Position numbers and translations under genes: made by a program. From assembly GCA_002786025.1 (NCBI GenBank), contig NHNW01000002.1, positions 1,116,001-1,180,000 of the forward strand: DNA of 64,000 bases. Direction: 5' to 3'. The notes under the pieces were generated by a model. The model was not told the origin of the DNA, ran no database searches, and worked only from the letters and a program-made list of their open reading frames with translations. The DNA comes from Zasmidium citrigriseum. Its lineage: Eukaryota; Ascomycota; Dothideomycetes; Mycosphaerellales; Mycosphaerellaceae. The number at the start of each line of letters is the position of its first letter. Position 1 is the stretch's first letter. This document shows, one piece after another, positions 28,941 to 40,680 of this stretch.

Positions 28941-31900
28941 GTAGTAGACGGTTAAGTAGTGCTACTTTATCTCCGCCCCTCCTTAACTAGTAGGTTCCTT
29001 ATTAATTAATCCGAGCGCCGCCGCTTATCGGTAGAACTCTAATAGCGTAAGCGCTTTAGTAAATATATCCGCTAGTTAGTAATATCCGGGAACGTATTCT
29101 AGATTAACGGTCTTCTCTTCGAGTAGCTAGCGAATAAAGTGGAATTAAACCCGAATATACTTAGTACGGTTATAGTACTCTAGATTCTTTGCAATTCGAA
29201 TAGTACTCTAATTGTTAACCTTAATTAGTACTAGATTGTCCGCGTATAGTAACTCGAAGAATCGAAGGATATATCGTAACTAAGCTACTTCCTTTCTAGC
29301 GTAGTAAAGTACTATGTACTCTACTTCCGCCGTCGAGAGTACTACCGTAGTTTGTTTCTTACTTAACTAGCTAACAGCCGCTCCTCTAAGCATAAATGTA
29401 TAGCCTCTAACTAACTTACTTATAAATAGATCTCTAGCGAATTCGGTATCCGTATACCCTATAAATTAGTTTGTCCTATCGAATTTTAGTATAAAGTAAG
29501 TAGTGCTCTTAACGTACTAGAGTATCCTCTAAACTAACTCGGTATATTGTTTAGTCGGGTTATAATAGAATCGGCTTACGACTAATACCGTATAGGCGAG
29601 GTCTAGGCGAGTTCTAAGTATCGTATACATTAGTAAACTAACGGTAGATTAATACTACTTCCTCTCTTCTATTAAGTAGACATAGTCGGCTAGTAGTATA
29701 TCGTACTTAATATCCGTTCGAATCGGGGTAGCCTATAGATTCCCGGTAACTTTAAAGCGTTCAAGTAGCTTCCGGAGGTAGGTTTCTTAACTAAGGATAA
29801 TTTAGTTACCGTTTCGAATAATTTTAATCCCGAGGAAGTGCTAGTAGATACCGAGATCCTTTATATCGAACTCCTTTACTAGTTGCTACTTAATTTCGGT
29901 AATTTAATTAATGTCGGGCCTAGCTACTAGTAGATCGTCGACGTACACTAGAATAAAGGTATCGTCTTTCTTAAATATAGCCGTATCGTTCTTATAAGGG
30001 GTAAAGCTATACTTCTTAAGTGCCTTTTTTAATATAAGGTACTAGATCCGTAGAGCCCGCTTAAGTCCGTAGAGAGCCTTGTTTAACTTGTATACCTTTC
30101 TAGGTTGTTTATAGCTAGGCGGTAGTTAAACGTATATCTCGATGTCGATATCTCCGTAGAGGAAGGCCGTCTTAACGTCTATTTAATAAACCTCCTATCT
30201 ATAAATAGAGGCTAGCGCGAATAGCGTCTTGTAGCTTATTAGCTTTACTACCGCCGTAAAGGTTTCTTTAAAATTAATCCCTTCTTCTTGTTTAAAACCT
30301 CTTACAACCTAGCGTAACTTAAACCGGTTTACGTTTCCTTTAGCGTCGCACTTTAACTTGTATACCTATTTCCTAGTAAGTACTAGTTTGCTATTAAGGG
30401 TGCTTTTATCGACGAGTGTCTAGGTTACGTTCTTAATTAGCGAGTCGTACTCTTCGTCTATTAATACTTGCTATTTATCTCGATTAGGACACTTGTCGCT
30501 CGTAGCGTCCTTATATAATTTCGGTTCGACGGCGTCTTGGACCGAGAGCTTTATATATACGCTAGTAGGTTCGTCGGTAGAGCCTAGCTCTATTCGTATA
30601 TAGACATACTAATCTAGATCTTCTAAATTAATTATTAGCGTGTTGCTCGCGTTAACGTTAATATTAGAGGCCCCGTCTTAGTTATGCTTAGCTTGTCGTT
30701 ATAGTAGTATACGAAACTTCGGTAAATAGTCCCTCGTAAAGTACATATAGTCGTTTTACTTAAGGCGTATAAAACTAGGTCCCTAGGAGCCTAGTTAGCC
30801 GTTACTCGATCGTTAGCGCTTCTCCGGCGGTTCCTTTAGTAGTAGATTGTCTAAGCTATTACCGAGCTAGTCGTTACTTTAATTCTCCTACTCGGCGAGT
30901 GTGTTAGCGAGTTCGTCGAAGCTAGGTAGGTCGCCGTACTTATTACCTATATTAATGTCGGTCGGAAGAAGGTTATCTACCGTCGTTTCTCTACGTAGAT
31001 TAGCGGATCGCTTTAGATATTAGATATTTGTTACCGAATTGTCTAGCTTTGTGTCCTTATAAAAAACGACTTCCTTCGCGCGCTCGATCTTTCCGGTAAA
31101 AGGATTCTAGAGCTAGTAAAGGTAAGTGCCGTTATAGCCTACGAGTACGCGCATTTTAGCACGGTTATCCTACTTCTTAAGTCTTATCTTAGCCTTCGGG
31201 TACAGTTTAAAACAAGTGTAACCTAACCGCTTTATCTAGTATAGGTCCGGCTTACGGGTAGTAAATGCTTCGAAAGGAGTTATCTAGTTTAGAAGCGCCG
31301 ATATTAGTCTCCTATTAATTAGGAACACGGCGGCTTTAACTAGTTCTAGCTACAATTTTGGTTTAAGATTACCTTTAACCTTTAAGTAGCGTATAATGTC
31401 CTATATCTCTCTATATCGGCGTTTAGCAACTCTATTTTAGTCCGGTTAATATAGAGCCGTTAGCTCCTACTCGATGCCTATTTCCCTCGCTAGTTAGGCT
31501 ATAATTTAATTAAACTCTAGTCCGAGGTCTAAGCGGAAAGCCTTAACTCGCTAGCTAGTTTTTCTTTTAACGCGTTTAATAAAGTCGCGAATATGTATTG
31601 TAATCTCCGGCCTATCCTTTAATTTCGTAGTATAGATCTAGGTGTATCTAGTAAGGTCGTTAACTAGTATAAGGTAGTACAATTCGCCCGATTCGGCTAT
31701 TAGTCGTTTATCGCTTTGTCGTTTTATAGGTCCGTAGAGGTCTATATAAATTAGGCCGAGTCGTTCTTCGTATCGTAAAGGTTAATTCTTAAGAAACGTT
31801 CGTATAGCTTTACCGCGGACGTATACCGTATAGTCGAAAGATTTATCTTAAAAGTTAGTACCTATTAATTAAAGTAGCTTACGGTAGGCCGGCAAGTTAA

Positions 31901-34780
31901 GATGTCTAAGTCGTTAGTACTATACTCTAAGTAGTAGCTTAGGAGTCGTACGTAAATTAATAAAGGCGCGCGTAAGTCCTATTAACGGGTTAGCGATTCG
32001 TTATAAGTAGCCGTTCTACTAGTCCTTATTAATTAAGTGTCTAAGGGCAATGTTTAGTAACTATAGGTTTCCGACCTAGGTACCCTTCGTAACAAGCTCC
32101 TTAGTTTCTCGGTCTCTAAACTCGTACTATCCTATATCCGAAGTATAGGTAAGGCCGCCTTCGTATATTATTGTAACCGAAAGGAGGTTAACTCTTATCT
32201 ATAGCACGTAGAGTATATACTTTAGTTCTAGCGTCTAAACTCCGTTCGCTTACTTAACGGTTAGTCGTACTAATCTAGACCTAATTACGTAAAAGCCCGT
32301 ACCGTATCTATCTATCTTAACCTTCCGTTTAAACGCTTTATAACTTCCCTACACAAACATCTCCTTCTAATAGTAGATATGTTACTCGTAACTACTATTA
32401 ACAATCTAGTCGAGTTTACCTAGTTCTAGTATACGTATATCGACGTCCGTCGTCTTAGGTTTAATTACCGAATAGTTAGATAGGCGGATAGTCGTTAGAA
32501 GTCGCCGTCGCCCTACTAGTTATTCTAATAGCGCTAGTAAATACCCTTTTAGTACGGAGACAACTCGAACATTCGACTTCGCAAATCTAGCGGTAGTTCG
32601 AACGACTATCGTATCCTCTTCTACTTGTTAATTATCTTCCTTATTATCCTATTAAGCTAAGTATACACCCGCTCGTCTATTAGGCCTACTATTTCCTCGT
32701 AAAGCGTTAAACTATCTTGTCTGCCCGTTAGCTTACTTATATGCCCGCTCCCCGTTATATATCTATACTTCGCGAGTATCTAGCTTATAGTAGGAGCGTA
32801 AATAAGGGTATTAGTTTCGACATTCTCCGTTCGTATAAGGCGTCCTTTTATAGTTAGGTAGTCGATATTAGCTTACGAATAGTCCTTTAAGTTTAGCTCT
32901 TAGATAAGGTCTTTTAGCCGAGTAAATAACCTACTTTAGGTCCTATTTATAGTTACTTAAATATCGGCCTAGTCCGTTACTAAACGACCGCTTTTAGCCG
33001 CTAAATCTTCCTATACCTCTAGTAGCGAAAGCTCCTACTATTATTTAATCCCCCTATTCCTACGACTATATTCCTTTAAACTCGTGCCGTACTAATCGTT
33101 TAAAGTCGTTAAATAAAGTCTTAGGTCCTCGTCTAAAGCTAGTAATATTACTTAACTAAAATTGTATCTTCGTCTAGTTACGGAAGTTCGGACCTAGATT
33201 CTTTAAGAGAAGTAGCGTCTATTCGCTCTCGGATATCTTAAAATTAGCGTTTAACCGATTCTACTCTAGGATGTTTTACTTAAACTTCTTAATAAATTTC
33301 TCGTAGGGCTTATCCTCTACTATAAAATCCGGTAACTTGTAATTATACATTACGTCGTAAATTAGGAATCCTATAAAGGGATTTAATAAAGTATATTTAT
33401 CCCTTAGGCGGTCTATAACCGCCTTTACTATATATATATCCTTTAGTAGTTCGCCGAGTAATAGTTTGTATCGAGAGATAATATTAGCTAATAGGATTTT
33501 ATTCGCCCTTTCCTACATAGCGAGTAAGATTATTACTTCGTTATACTTCTCTACGGAGACATTCGCTTTAGGTTCCCTCGGAGGGTCGTTTTATATAGTC
33601 CGCTACTACGGACCTAGTCTACCTATTTAAGCGGCAATACCGCATTTACTTTGAAAATTAGTCTAATTTAATGCGCCTTATAGTTTAGGTACTAATTTTT
33701 TCTATAACTTTCCTATATCCTTTACTTACGCTATAGCGGTAAAGTAATCGGTACTCTACCGAGTAATCTTCTTTTCTACCTTTAGAGGTATAGTTAAATA
33801 CTTCCGAGGATTCCTCGGTACAACGTTCTTAAAAGCGTTATTAATATAACGCTAAAGGTTATTAAGTAAGTCGTTTTTAGTAGTAGCCGTAGGCTCGTTA
33901 GGTAGCTCGTTTACGTCTTCGTTAGATAACGTTTCTTCTTCTTCTTCGTCTAATTAATAACCGAGTTCGCCTTAGTCTAAGGCTTAAGGCTCCTTTAGTG
34001 TTAAATCGTAATTCTTATTAAAAGGAGCCTAGTAGACGGGAGTAGATTTTTTGTTAGGGAGTATAGTCTTAATACTACCTTACTCCCCTTCCCTAGGGAA
34101 GCGCTTTAGGGTCTCTAGGTTAGTATTTTTATTAGCTAATAGTTTAGCTTTCTTCTTCTTTAGCTTATTAGCCTTTCGTTTCTTCGTAGGCTAGTTATTA
34201 AGTGTTAATAAGCTTAGTTGAATCTCCTCTAGTATTCTTTAAAAGTTAGTATTTTAAAAAGGTTAGCGTTATGCCCTTATTTTAATTACTTCGGTAATAT
34301 TACGCTTATAATCTTCTTTAAATGTTCTCTTATTCGCTTACGATTTAAGACTTTGTTAAAGTAGCGTTACTTAGCCTTCGCTTCGCGGTTTTGCAATCTT
34401 CTACGATCGTATTCTTCTTATAATTAACCTAGTTTAGGTCCTTTAGTAGTAGGTATATTCTTTAATTTAATCTCGTAGTTATTAAAAAGGAGAATTATTA
34501 AAAACTCTAATATTAGCTTTCGGATTTAGACAGTCCGCGTAGGGACTATCCTAGCCTTAGCTAATTAACTTTTCCGTCTTAACACTTATATCTTATAATC
34601 GATCGTTATTAATTTTAAGGGGAGTTTAAAGACTCCGCTTATCCGTTGTAGTCTTAAAGACTTCTCTTGTAATGCTAAGTGCTCGTAGCGGAAGGTTAGT
34701 TGATTCATAAGGTAGTTGACATTAAATGAAAACATTAAATAATCGCTTATAGTATCGTTATTATGTCTATTTGCGCATTC
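28940..34780 (-). pseudogene. Copia gag-pol relic (Gag, protease, integrase, RT, RNase H)
   Basis: Remains of the polyprotein. Integrase: IYIDLYGPI with its Asp codon at 31742-31740, LILVNDLTRYT at about 31.65 kb, then a diverged FRLDLGLEFN and ELTALY at about 31.5 kb. Reverse transcriptase: KKYSFTPYKNDTAIF leading into VYVDD (minus strand, 29948-29934), the catalytic YVDD box. RNase H: NRTKYIRV-stop-FHFIR at about 29.12-29.17 kb, where the stop replaces Gln, then EEKTVNLEYVPGYY-stop-LADIFTKAL. Upstream of integrase (about 32-34.7 kb) should lie protease and Gag, but I could not align them. Many in-frame stops make the gene non-functional. Confidence 0.88.
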
Positions 34781-34793
34781 TAGGCTTATAACC

Positions 34794-34903
34794 TATTAAA
34801 GATTATAAGCGATACATTGTTAGCCGCTATCTAGGTAATACGACTAACTAATATAGGTGAAGGATCGCTACCCTGTTGATGACACGTCATTCAAACGTTA
34901 ATA
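34794..34903 (-). repeat. Right LTR (5' LTR of the element)
   Basis: 110-bp partner of the left LTR and the more heavily mutated of the two (five of six differences are TpG-to-TpA or CpA-to-TpA changes here). As the 5' LTR of a minus-strand element it would hold the promoter. Confidence 0.93.
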
Positions 34904-34908
34904 TGCCC
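34904..34908. repeat. Target-site duplication, right
   Basis: TGCCC immediately after the right LTR, identical to the left copy. Confidence 0.9.
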
Positions 34909-35730
34909 GCCCGGTCGATGCAACCCTGTCGGCGCACCCACTCTGATGTTACATCAGCTAAGGAAGGCGCTCCGGGTCTCTGATTGGGCGGCAGGCGCGG
35001 TCTACAAAAGCAGGGCAGGTGCCAGCGGGGCATCCTTGCGCAAGGGTGATCGGCGCGCCACTGACCTCAATCGACATGGAGTTGAGATATGGCTGCGCTG
35101 GCGTGCGGCGTGGCTTGCCAGACCTCACTGCTTCTCCTGCTGCTCCGATGAAGGGGTCATGCACCTACCGAGGTGTTGTGCTGTGTGCTGCTGGTCTGCA
35201 TGCAGCTGTCGGTAGAGCTCGCAGCCTGATCGGCGTGAGCTGAGACAGCTGTATACCAGCAGACTGTGAAGATGGAGTGAGGATGGTAGAGGTAGGCTGT
35301 TGTTGAACGGTGTAAATTATCATTGCTAAACATTTCGTCGCCATTGCTCTCGAGGCCATCATGCCTGACATAGTGTACATAGCGAGCGCGCTGATAGCGA
35401 CCGTACAAAGATTCCACTGGACTTTTAGCTGCCGTGCATATGTAAATTCGTCTCTTCCAACGAGACGTTGAGGCATACTAGCCCGTAAATCCCATACTCA
35501 TACAGGCCTGCACTGTACTGTGTGCGGCTATCCAGTACTCCTCTAAACGCCGTGCAAGCAAGCTGTGGTCCAAGAATCTTTCCACTGCCGAAATTGGGGT
35601 ATCAAGTCGAAGTAAGCGATCGTCGTTGAAACAAATCCAGAACCGTACGCCTGTCGATCAATGCGCAATACCGCTTGCGCGCTGTACAAAGCGTTTCGAA
35701 AATTCGTATTACAATCAGATAGTCGTTGAA
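34909..35730. other. Intergenic region right of the retrotransposon
   Basis: About 820 bp with ordinary composition that returns abruptly at the element edge. It carries the 3' region of the FlbC-like gene. Short frames on both strands show no motifs. Confidence 0.5.
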
Positions 35731-36905
35731 TTACTCCTCGTCGTCCTCAGGTGATGGGTGGTCACGACCCTCGCCCTTGTGGACCTTGCGATGTCTTCGC
35801 AGGTTGGAGACAACGGAGAAATGGCGGCCACAGCCTTCAACATCACAGGCGAATGCTACAAAATATTAGTCGATGTTCATGCTTTAGGATCCTCAATCAA
35901 CTTACGCTTCTCGCCGGTGTGGCTGTACATATGGGTTTGGAGCGAGCTTGGTCGTGTAAATCGCTTGTCACAAATCTTGCACTTGTGCTTCTTTTGCGAG
36001 CTCGACGAAACCTTGGAGCTGAATTGGCCCATCATCGATTGTGGTGCCGGGGGCAGAGTGCCACCGATCAGACCATTTGGTCGGGGAAGCGTTCGCGATG
36101 GCATATCGACAGATTCGCTGGCAGAGCTGTAGTCGCCAACAGATGCTTCGCTGACGGAGCTGTAATACGACGTCGGGTACGTGCTCGCTGAGGAGATCGA
36201 CGAGTGCGATGAGTGTGCGGATGGAAAGCCGTACGAGTCGGTCGAGCTTCGCCCTGAGGCTTGTCCACCGTAGATGTTTCTTGGAGTGATGTCTGACTGG
36301 CTCATGGCGACCATGCCACGGCTTGCGTCAAGAGCATCACTAAAGCTTTGGCGCTCAGCTTCTGAAGCCGAAGCCATCCTGTCGCTGAAGTCAATTAATG
36401 AACTTTGGCGAAACTTCTGGACCTCAATTGGGTCGCCCATGAACATGGTGGATGGTACTGACGGGTGCGACGAGCGCCGGTCATACTGAGGATACGCAGC
36501 AGCGTACTGAGGCGCTGAGGTTGGCGCGAATGATTGTTGAGGTGGGCCAGATGTGTATGGTGCACCATAAGGCCGGGGAGCGTTCATCCCATCTTCAGCG
36601 AATTGTAAGCTACCCTGTTCGAAGAGCTCTGGGTCCACTGGAATGATACCTGATGCCATGGCAGGTGCGGAGATGTGTTGGCCACCAGCGTACGCCGCCG
36701 AAACATTGGGTGCCTGGACGTATCGCGCATCGCCGCCGACAGTAGTCTGTGGCATTGAGGTCGCGTACATCTGGCCATGATTGCTGGATGGCGCAGACAC
36801 CCAAGGGTTCGTGAACTGCGGCGCAGCCTGGGGGTATCTCATCGCATCGTAGCCCATGTTGCTGAACTGGTGATGCTGTTGGCGGGAGTCGACGGCCATT
36901 GCCAT
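35731..36905 (-). CDS. flbC: C2H2 zinc-finger transcription factor, FlbC-like
   Basis: Exon 1 is 36905-35906, the intron is 35905-35856 (GTAAGT...TGTAG, 50 nt) and exon 2 is 35855-35731, giving 374 residues. The first 300 residues are low-complexity (Ala, Gln, Pro, Ser, Tyr), typical of an activation region. Near the C-terminus are two adjacent C2H2 fingers. The first is HKCKICDKRFTRPSSLQTHMYSH. It is followed by the TGEKP linker, which is created by splicing. The second is CDVEGCGRHFSVVSNLRRHRKVH and is almost entirely in exon 2. This two-finger block and its C-terminal position match FlbC of Aspergillus, which promotes asexual development. An acidic tail (SPEDDEE) closes the protein. Orthology to FlbC is by motif; other C2H2 regulators share similar fingers. 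Confidence 0.8.
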
Positions 36906-39900
36906 TGCGGGCGTTGTGAGGCGGAATGGAAAGATGAAGTCGTTGTAGTCGTGGTCGACAGCAGTTGAAACAGTAGCAGTATTAGCCTTGCGGCCACGCG
37001 TGAGGTGATCAACGCTGGAGAACGAGCTTCAGAAACGTGGAGAGACGATCGATCTTGGAGGATGTGCGGGATCAGCGTGCTTAAGTGCTCCGTCCCTCGA
37101 GGCTGGGAGTATCCGAAGACCAGAAGGCAGTGACACCCCCGGACGGGCAGTGATCAGAGAGACCGGTGGCTCCTGGAGGGAGGCGCGAGGCTGTCAATGG
37201 CCAGCGGTCAGACCCCTATGCAACTAGAGGGCCGGGTTGAGAGCCGTCGTCGAGAGCGGGTGCGGTGTTTCAGGCGGTGCAGGTTCCTGACGCAGGTTTG
37301 CAGCGTTTGCGACAGACGGGCGGGCTGGCGAACGGTGGACGACGAACGCAGTAGGGATGTGCGGCGATTGAAGTAGACGACGCAGCGGTGCAGCACGACA
37401 GGGCGAAGCGGTTGGAGCCCAAGATAACGCGGGTGCTGAGTGGAAGTAGAGAGTCAATCTTTAGTGGAGCGGTGCTGATCTTTCACCGACACGGCAGCGC
37501 GCTCTTGATATGTGTTCGGCGGTGCACGCTCCCTCGCACAGGATGACGGCACTGACGCTGTGGAGTGCGCCTGAAGCTTGCGAAGGGTCTGTGAGCGCCG
37601 CTGAAACGCTGCAGATTCGTGGGGTCCGCACTGGCTCGACAGGGATGCTGGGATGAATGTGCGATCGCCTAAAGTGCCTGGCGCCGTCTAGCGCCAAACC
37701 CTGCGTCATCCGGACAGGGGCGTCTGCTTGTTCCCCGCCGGCCAGCAGAGCCCATCACATCACTCGACATCACGTCCGATGGGGGTGCAGCATCAAGAAG
37801 AGGAGTCTGCACAGCGGTCGGACTGCTTCACTGTGAAAGCACCTCTTTTGCCGTGGCGTTGTCTACTCCTCACCATCCCCTCCCACCTGATGTTTATCTG
37901 GCTGTCTAATTAGCTTTGCGCTGCCCGGAATACCTCGACCCGAGCCAGCTTCTCGCCCCCCATCCATTCCCATCCCCTCGCGACCCAGCACCGCTGGTGG
38001 CCTGCTGGAGCGTGACCATTCCAGCTTCTCGTCCAAATTGCTCGCAGCCTCGCCTGCCAACGTCTGCGAAGATGTCTCGCATGGTCATTTCGCACCGCGC
38101 AGGAATAGCAACTCGCCCAACGGCCAGCCAGCCAGCGCCAGCCGGCTGATCAGTGCAGCCTCGTCCGCCAGTCCACCACCACCGACCGCCCTCCTCCCAC
38201 TGGTCCTGCGCCTGGACGCCTCCAACGAGTGCAATCTGGGGCTCTCATCGGTCGCGCTAACACTCATTCACTTGAGGGTGGGTCCGCTGGGAATAAGCGA
38301 GAGAAAGCCGAAGCCATTGCTGGGCCTCTCCAGCATCGCTAGCCTTCAAAGCGCGCCCCCTCCCGCCCAATCGCCTCATTTGCACCCTTTGCTTGCGGTA
38401 TCTTGCGCACGCTGCTTTTCAGCTCTTCTTACTCGCGTTCTGCCTCGCGCATTCCCATCCCATGTCCGCACGCCTCGGGTATTTCTCTATCCTACCCTCT
38501 TCTCTCTCCTCGCCCCCTAGCGCGCCACTGTCTCGCTCTCGGCCAAGGGACCATTCACGGCCGTCCACGGTCTGCAGGTGCAAGCCATGGGCGGACGCCT
38601 CCTCTGTTAAGCTCGCTCCTCCGGCATCGCGTATCCGATCAGCCAAGTCTTTGCCCAAGTTGGCGCAAAGCCATCGCGCGCCTGCCAGCCACTGGCCCTT
38701 ATGCTTAAGGAAAGCGCGAACCTTAAAGACTTACTGTTGACGACAACAGATTGGCGCTGCAACCTTCCTAATGCGACGCTGCGACCTCAGCTTTGCCGAA
38801 TGGTGAATGCGCTTTTTGTTCCTCCTACTTGTCGCGATGGCGCCGAGTCCAGCAAGGCTTGCGGAGCTGCTTCTTCACGATGCGCCTGCTTTCCCATCTG
38901 ACCCGGTTATCGATCGCATCGAGCCGCGGCTTTTTGCAGAGGTGCATCCCGATCTTTGTTGGCCCACCCGCGCCTGTCAGCATGGCGGCTCTTTGATTGA
39001 GGAAGCCTCCCGTCGAACCTTGACTACGCTATCGGATTTGGCGTCTGCGCACTGTGCTGGCAGCAGGCAACTGGTGAAGGCTTCTTGACTCGGGTGCACT
39101 GGAGAGAGCCGAGAGCCTATTACCTGCTTAGTCTTCCTCCCACGGTGGCGAACGACCCGAGAGCAACAGTCGCCGTCGACAGGACTGTCGGTCATGACCG
39201 CAAGGAGAACTTGCAACACGTGCAGCGATTTGCACTGCGCGTCCGTGTGCTCGGCACGCATCTTCTCGGTACAGGTTTCACTCCCATACAGCAAGCAATT
39301 CTCCTTCTCCTATGCGACAGAAATGAGCAGTGAGCAAGCAGATTCTGTGTCTGCCCAAGCAGCTTCGGTGTCCGGCTCGCACCACATCGACGATTTACGC
39401 TCCACACTCCACCGCAGACGGGAGGCGTCTGTCTGCAAGCCTTTGCCGTTGAAAAGCACACCGAAATACCTCAACCTCAGAGTCTCACCCTGCACGAGCC
39501 CCCGTTCCTGCACGATTTCGAAACTCTGTCCCGGAGGTGCACGGCGCCACTATCTGGAGAGTTGCTCTCGGTGGGACGCCACCAAAGGTAAGCCTCGGAT
39601 GGGCGCTGTTTTTGGAGGAGAACAAGGAGAAGGCCCGAGCATGCAACGGCTGCTAGAGACATGGTGCGACAAACGATAGCTTTTCACGTGATGGCTTCTC
39701 GCGCCGAGGTGAGTCTTGCAAGATGCAGTTGGCAGAGTCGGTATGTGGAGATTGCGCTTTGGTATTTTCGTTTTTGTTGCTTGGTTCTTTTGCTTGGGGG
39801 AGGTTGCCAAGAGTTGTTGGTATACGAAGTGAAGTCCGTTGCTTTTTGGCGTGGGAAGGAGATTGATCACATGCTGTTTTTCTTTTCGCGAGATTGCATT

Positions 39901-40491
39901 CGATCTCACTTGCAGAGATTCTTCTGTTTGATTTCTCCATCAGTCAAAATCCCTCGTCGAAGGAGCCTATCAATCACATACCGGTACCTAAAAATAACAC
40001 TCCTTCAACAAGATTGAAATTCATCTCCAGAGTAGTACGTACTCATACAAACAACGCGAACCATCGCCGTGTCATGAGAAACCAAGGTCTCGGTAAGTTG
40101 GGTTTCCATCATTTGGTTCGAGGTCCCACCAGGAGAAAATTTAGAACAAAACTTTGGGACTGGCACCGCGAGCCAGAGCCAGAGGCAAGAGACTCACACC
40201 AGTGGTTTGCGGAACCAAGTCCGTGGGTTTGAGGTTTGTTGAGACGACATGTCTCCTTGTTCGTTTTTGGTCGACTTTTCTCCTGCGTTACGTGGCATGG
40301 TGGGGAGTATGTGTCTTCTTCGACACGGACGGGAAAGAGTAATGTGTCTTCTTTGATGTTGTAACTTCGTGTGGGCAAGAAAGAAGTGAGGAGGGAGGAG
40401 CAAAAGTCCAAGTCCGTTCGATGAGCAAAAAAAAAATCGAAATATATTTTCCTCAACCACAACACAAAAGGACCAAAAAGAATGCTCGTAA
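36906..40491. other. Long region without protein-coding genes, upstream of the FlbC-like gene
   Basis: About 3.6 kb. Many overlapping frames of 60-160 codons exist on both strands, but they are compositional (GC-rich, Ser/Pro/Arg-rich) and lack motifs, signal peptides or consistent splice models. Long 5' regions with upstream ORFs are common for developmental regulators, so this could be promoter and leader of the FlbC-like gene, or hold a non-coding transcript. The last part borders the tRNA gene. Confidence 0.4.
40475..40479 (-). terminator. Pol III terminator for the tRNA-Gly gene
   Basis: TTTTT on the minus strand, 12 nt after the tRNA discriminator base. Its position fits RNA polymerase III termination and supports the tRNA being a real transcription unit. 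Confidence 0.7.
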
Positions 40492-40680
40492 TGCATCGGC
40501 CGGGACTTCGACAACCGTCAGACTCTGCTCGTTCGCCTCCAGAAGAGAGAAATACTCACATCGAACCCGGGGCTCGTCGAGATTCAGCAGAATGGCAACG
40601 ACGACTTATTTTGAGGTCAGCGAATGTTCTAACAACTCAAGAATCGTTTAACGGACATTTTACCACTAAACCACCAATGC
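40492..40680 (-). tRNA. tRNA-Gly(GCC) split by three inserts, two of them GT-AG type
   Basis: Mature 71-nt parts on the minus strand: 40680-40657 (acceptor GCATTGG, TG, complete D arm), 40604-40593 plus 40580-40560 (anticodon arm, variable loop, 5' side of T arm) and 40505-40492 (rest of T arm, acceptor CCGATGC, discriminator A). Joined, every stem pairs: acceptor 7 bp with one G-T, anticodon stem CGTCG/CGACG around loop TTGCCAT, T stem CCGGG/CCCGG around TTCGATT. The D arm and anticodon loop equal those of yeast tRNA-Gly(GCC). Inserts: 40656-40605 (52 nt, GTCCGT...AATAAG), 40592-40581 (12 nt, canonical position 37/38) and 40559-40506 (54 nt, GTGAGT...GAAG). Both long inserts contain CTGAC 10-15 nt before the AG. 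The T-loop insert splits the B box. A processed-tRNA test is needed to call it functional. Confidence 0.75.

Larger units (their letters stand above)
27619..34903 (-). mobile_element. Ty1/copia LTR retrotransposon, full-length, inactivated by RIP
   Basis: 7,285-bp element bounded by two 110-bp LTRs and a 5-bp target duplication (TGCCC). The order integrase (about 31.4-31.9 kb), reverse transcriptase (about 29.7-30.5 kb), RNase H (about 29.0-29.4 kb) on the minus strand is the Ty1/copia order, so transcription ran right to left. A purine-rich GAGTAGGAG (minus strand, 27737-27729) abuts the left, 3', LTR as a polypurine tract should. The sequence just inside the right LTR (34793 downward, GGTTATAAGCC) is in primer-binding-site position; I cannot name the tRNA. 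The interior is AT-rich with abundant TA dinucleotides and few CA/TG, and has no open frame above 60 codons. Stops replace Gln and Trp codons at conserved positions. This is the signature of repeat-induced point mutation. Confidence 0.95.

Noticed and set aside
37724..39700. Several 60-160 codon frames upstream of the FlbC-like gene
   Set aside because: Overlapping on both strands, Ser/Pro/Arg-rich, without motifs or splice support.
40105..40127. TTGGTTCGAGGTCCC, T-arm-like sequence on the plus strand
   Set aside because: The flanks do not pair and no acceptor or D arm is found nearby, so it is not a second tRNA.
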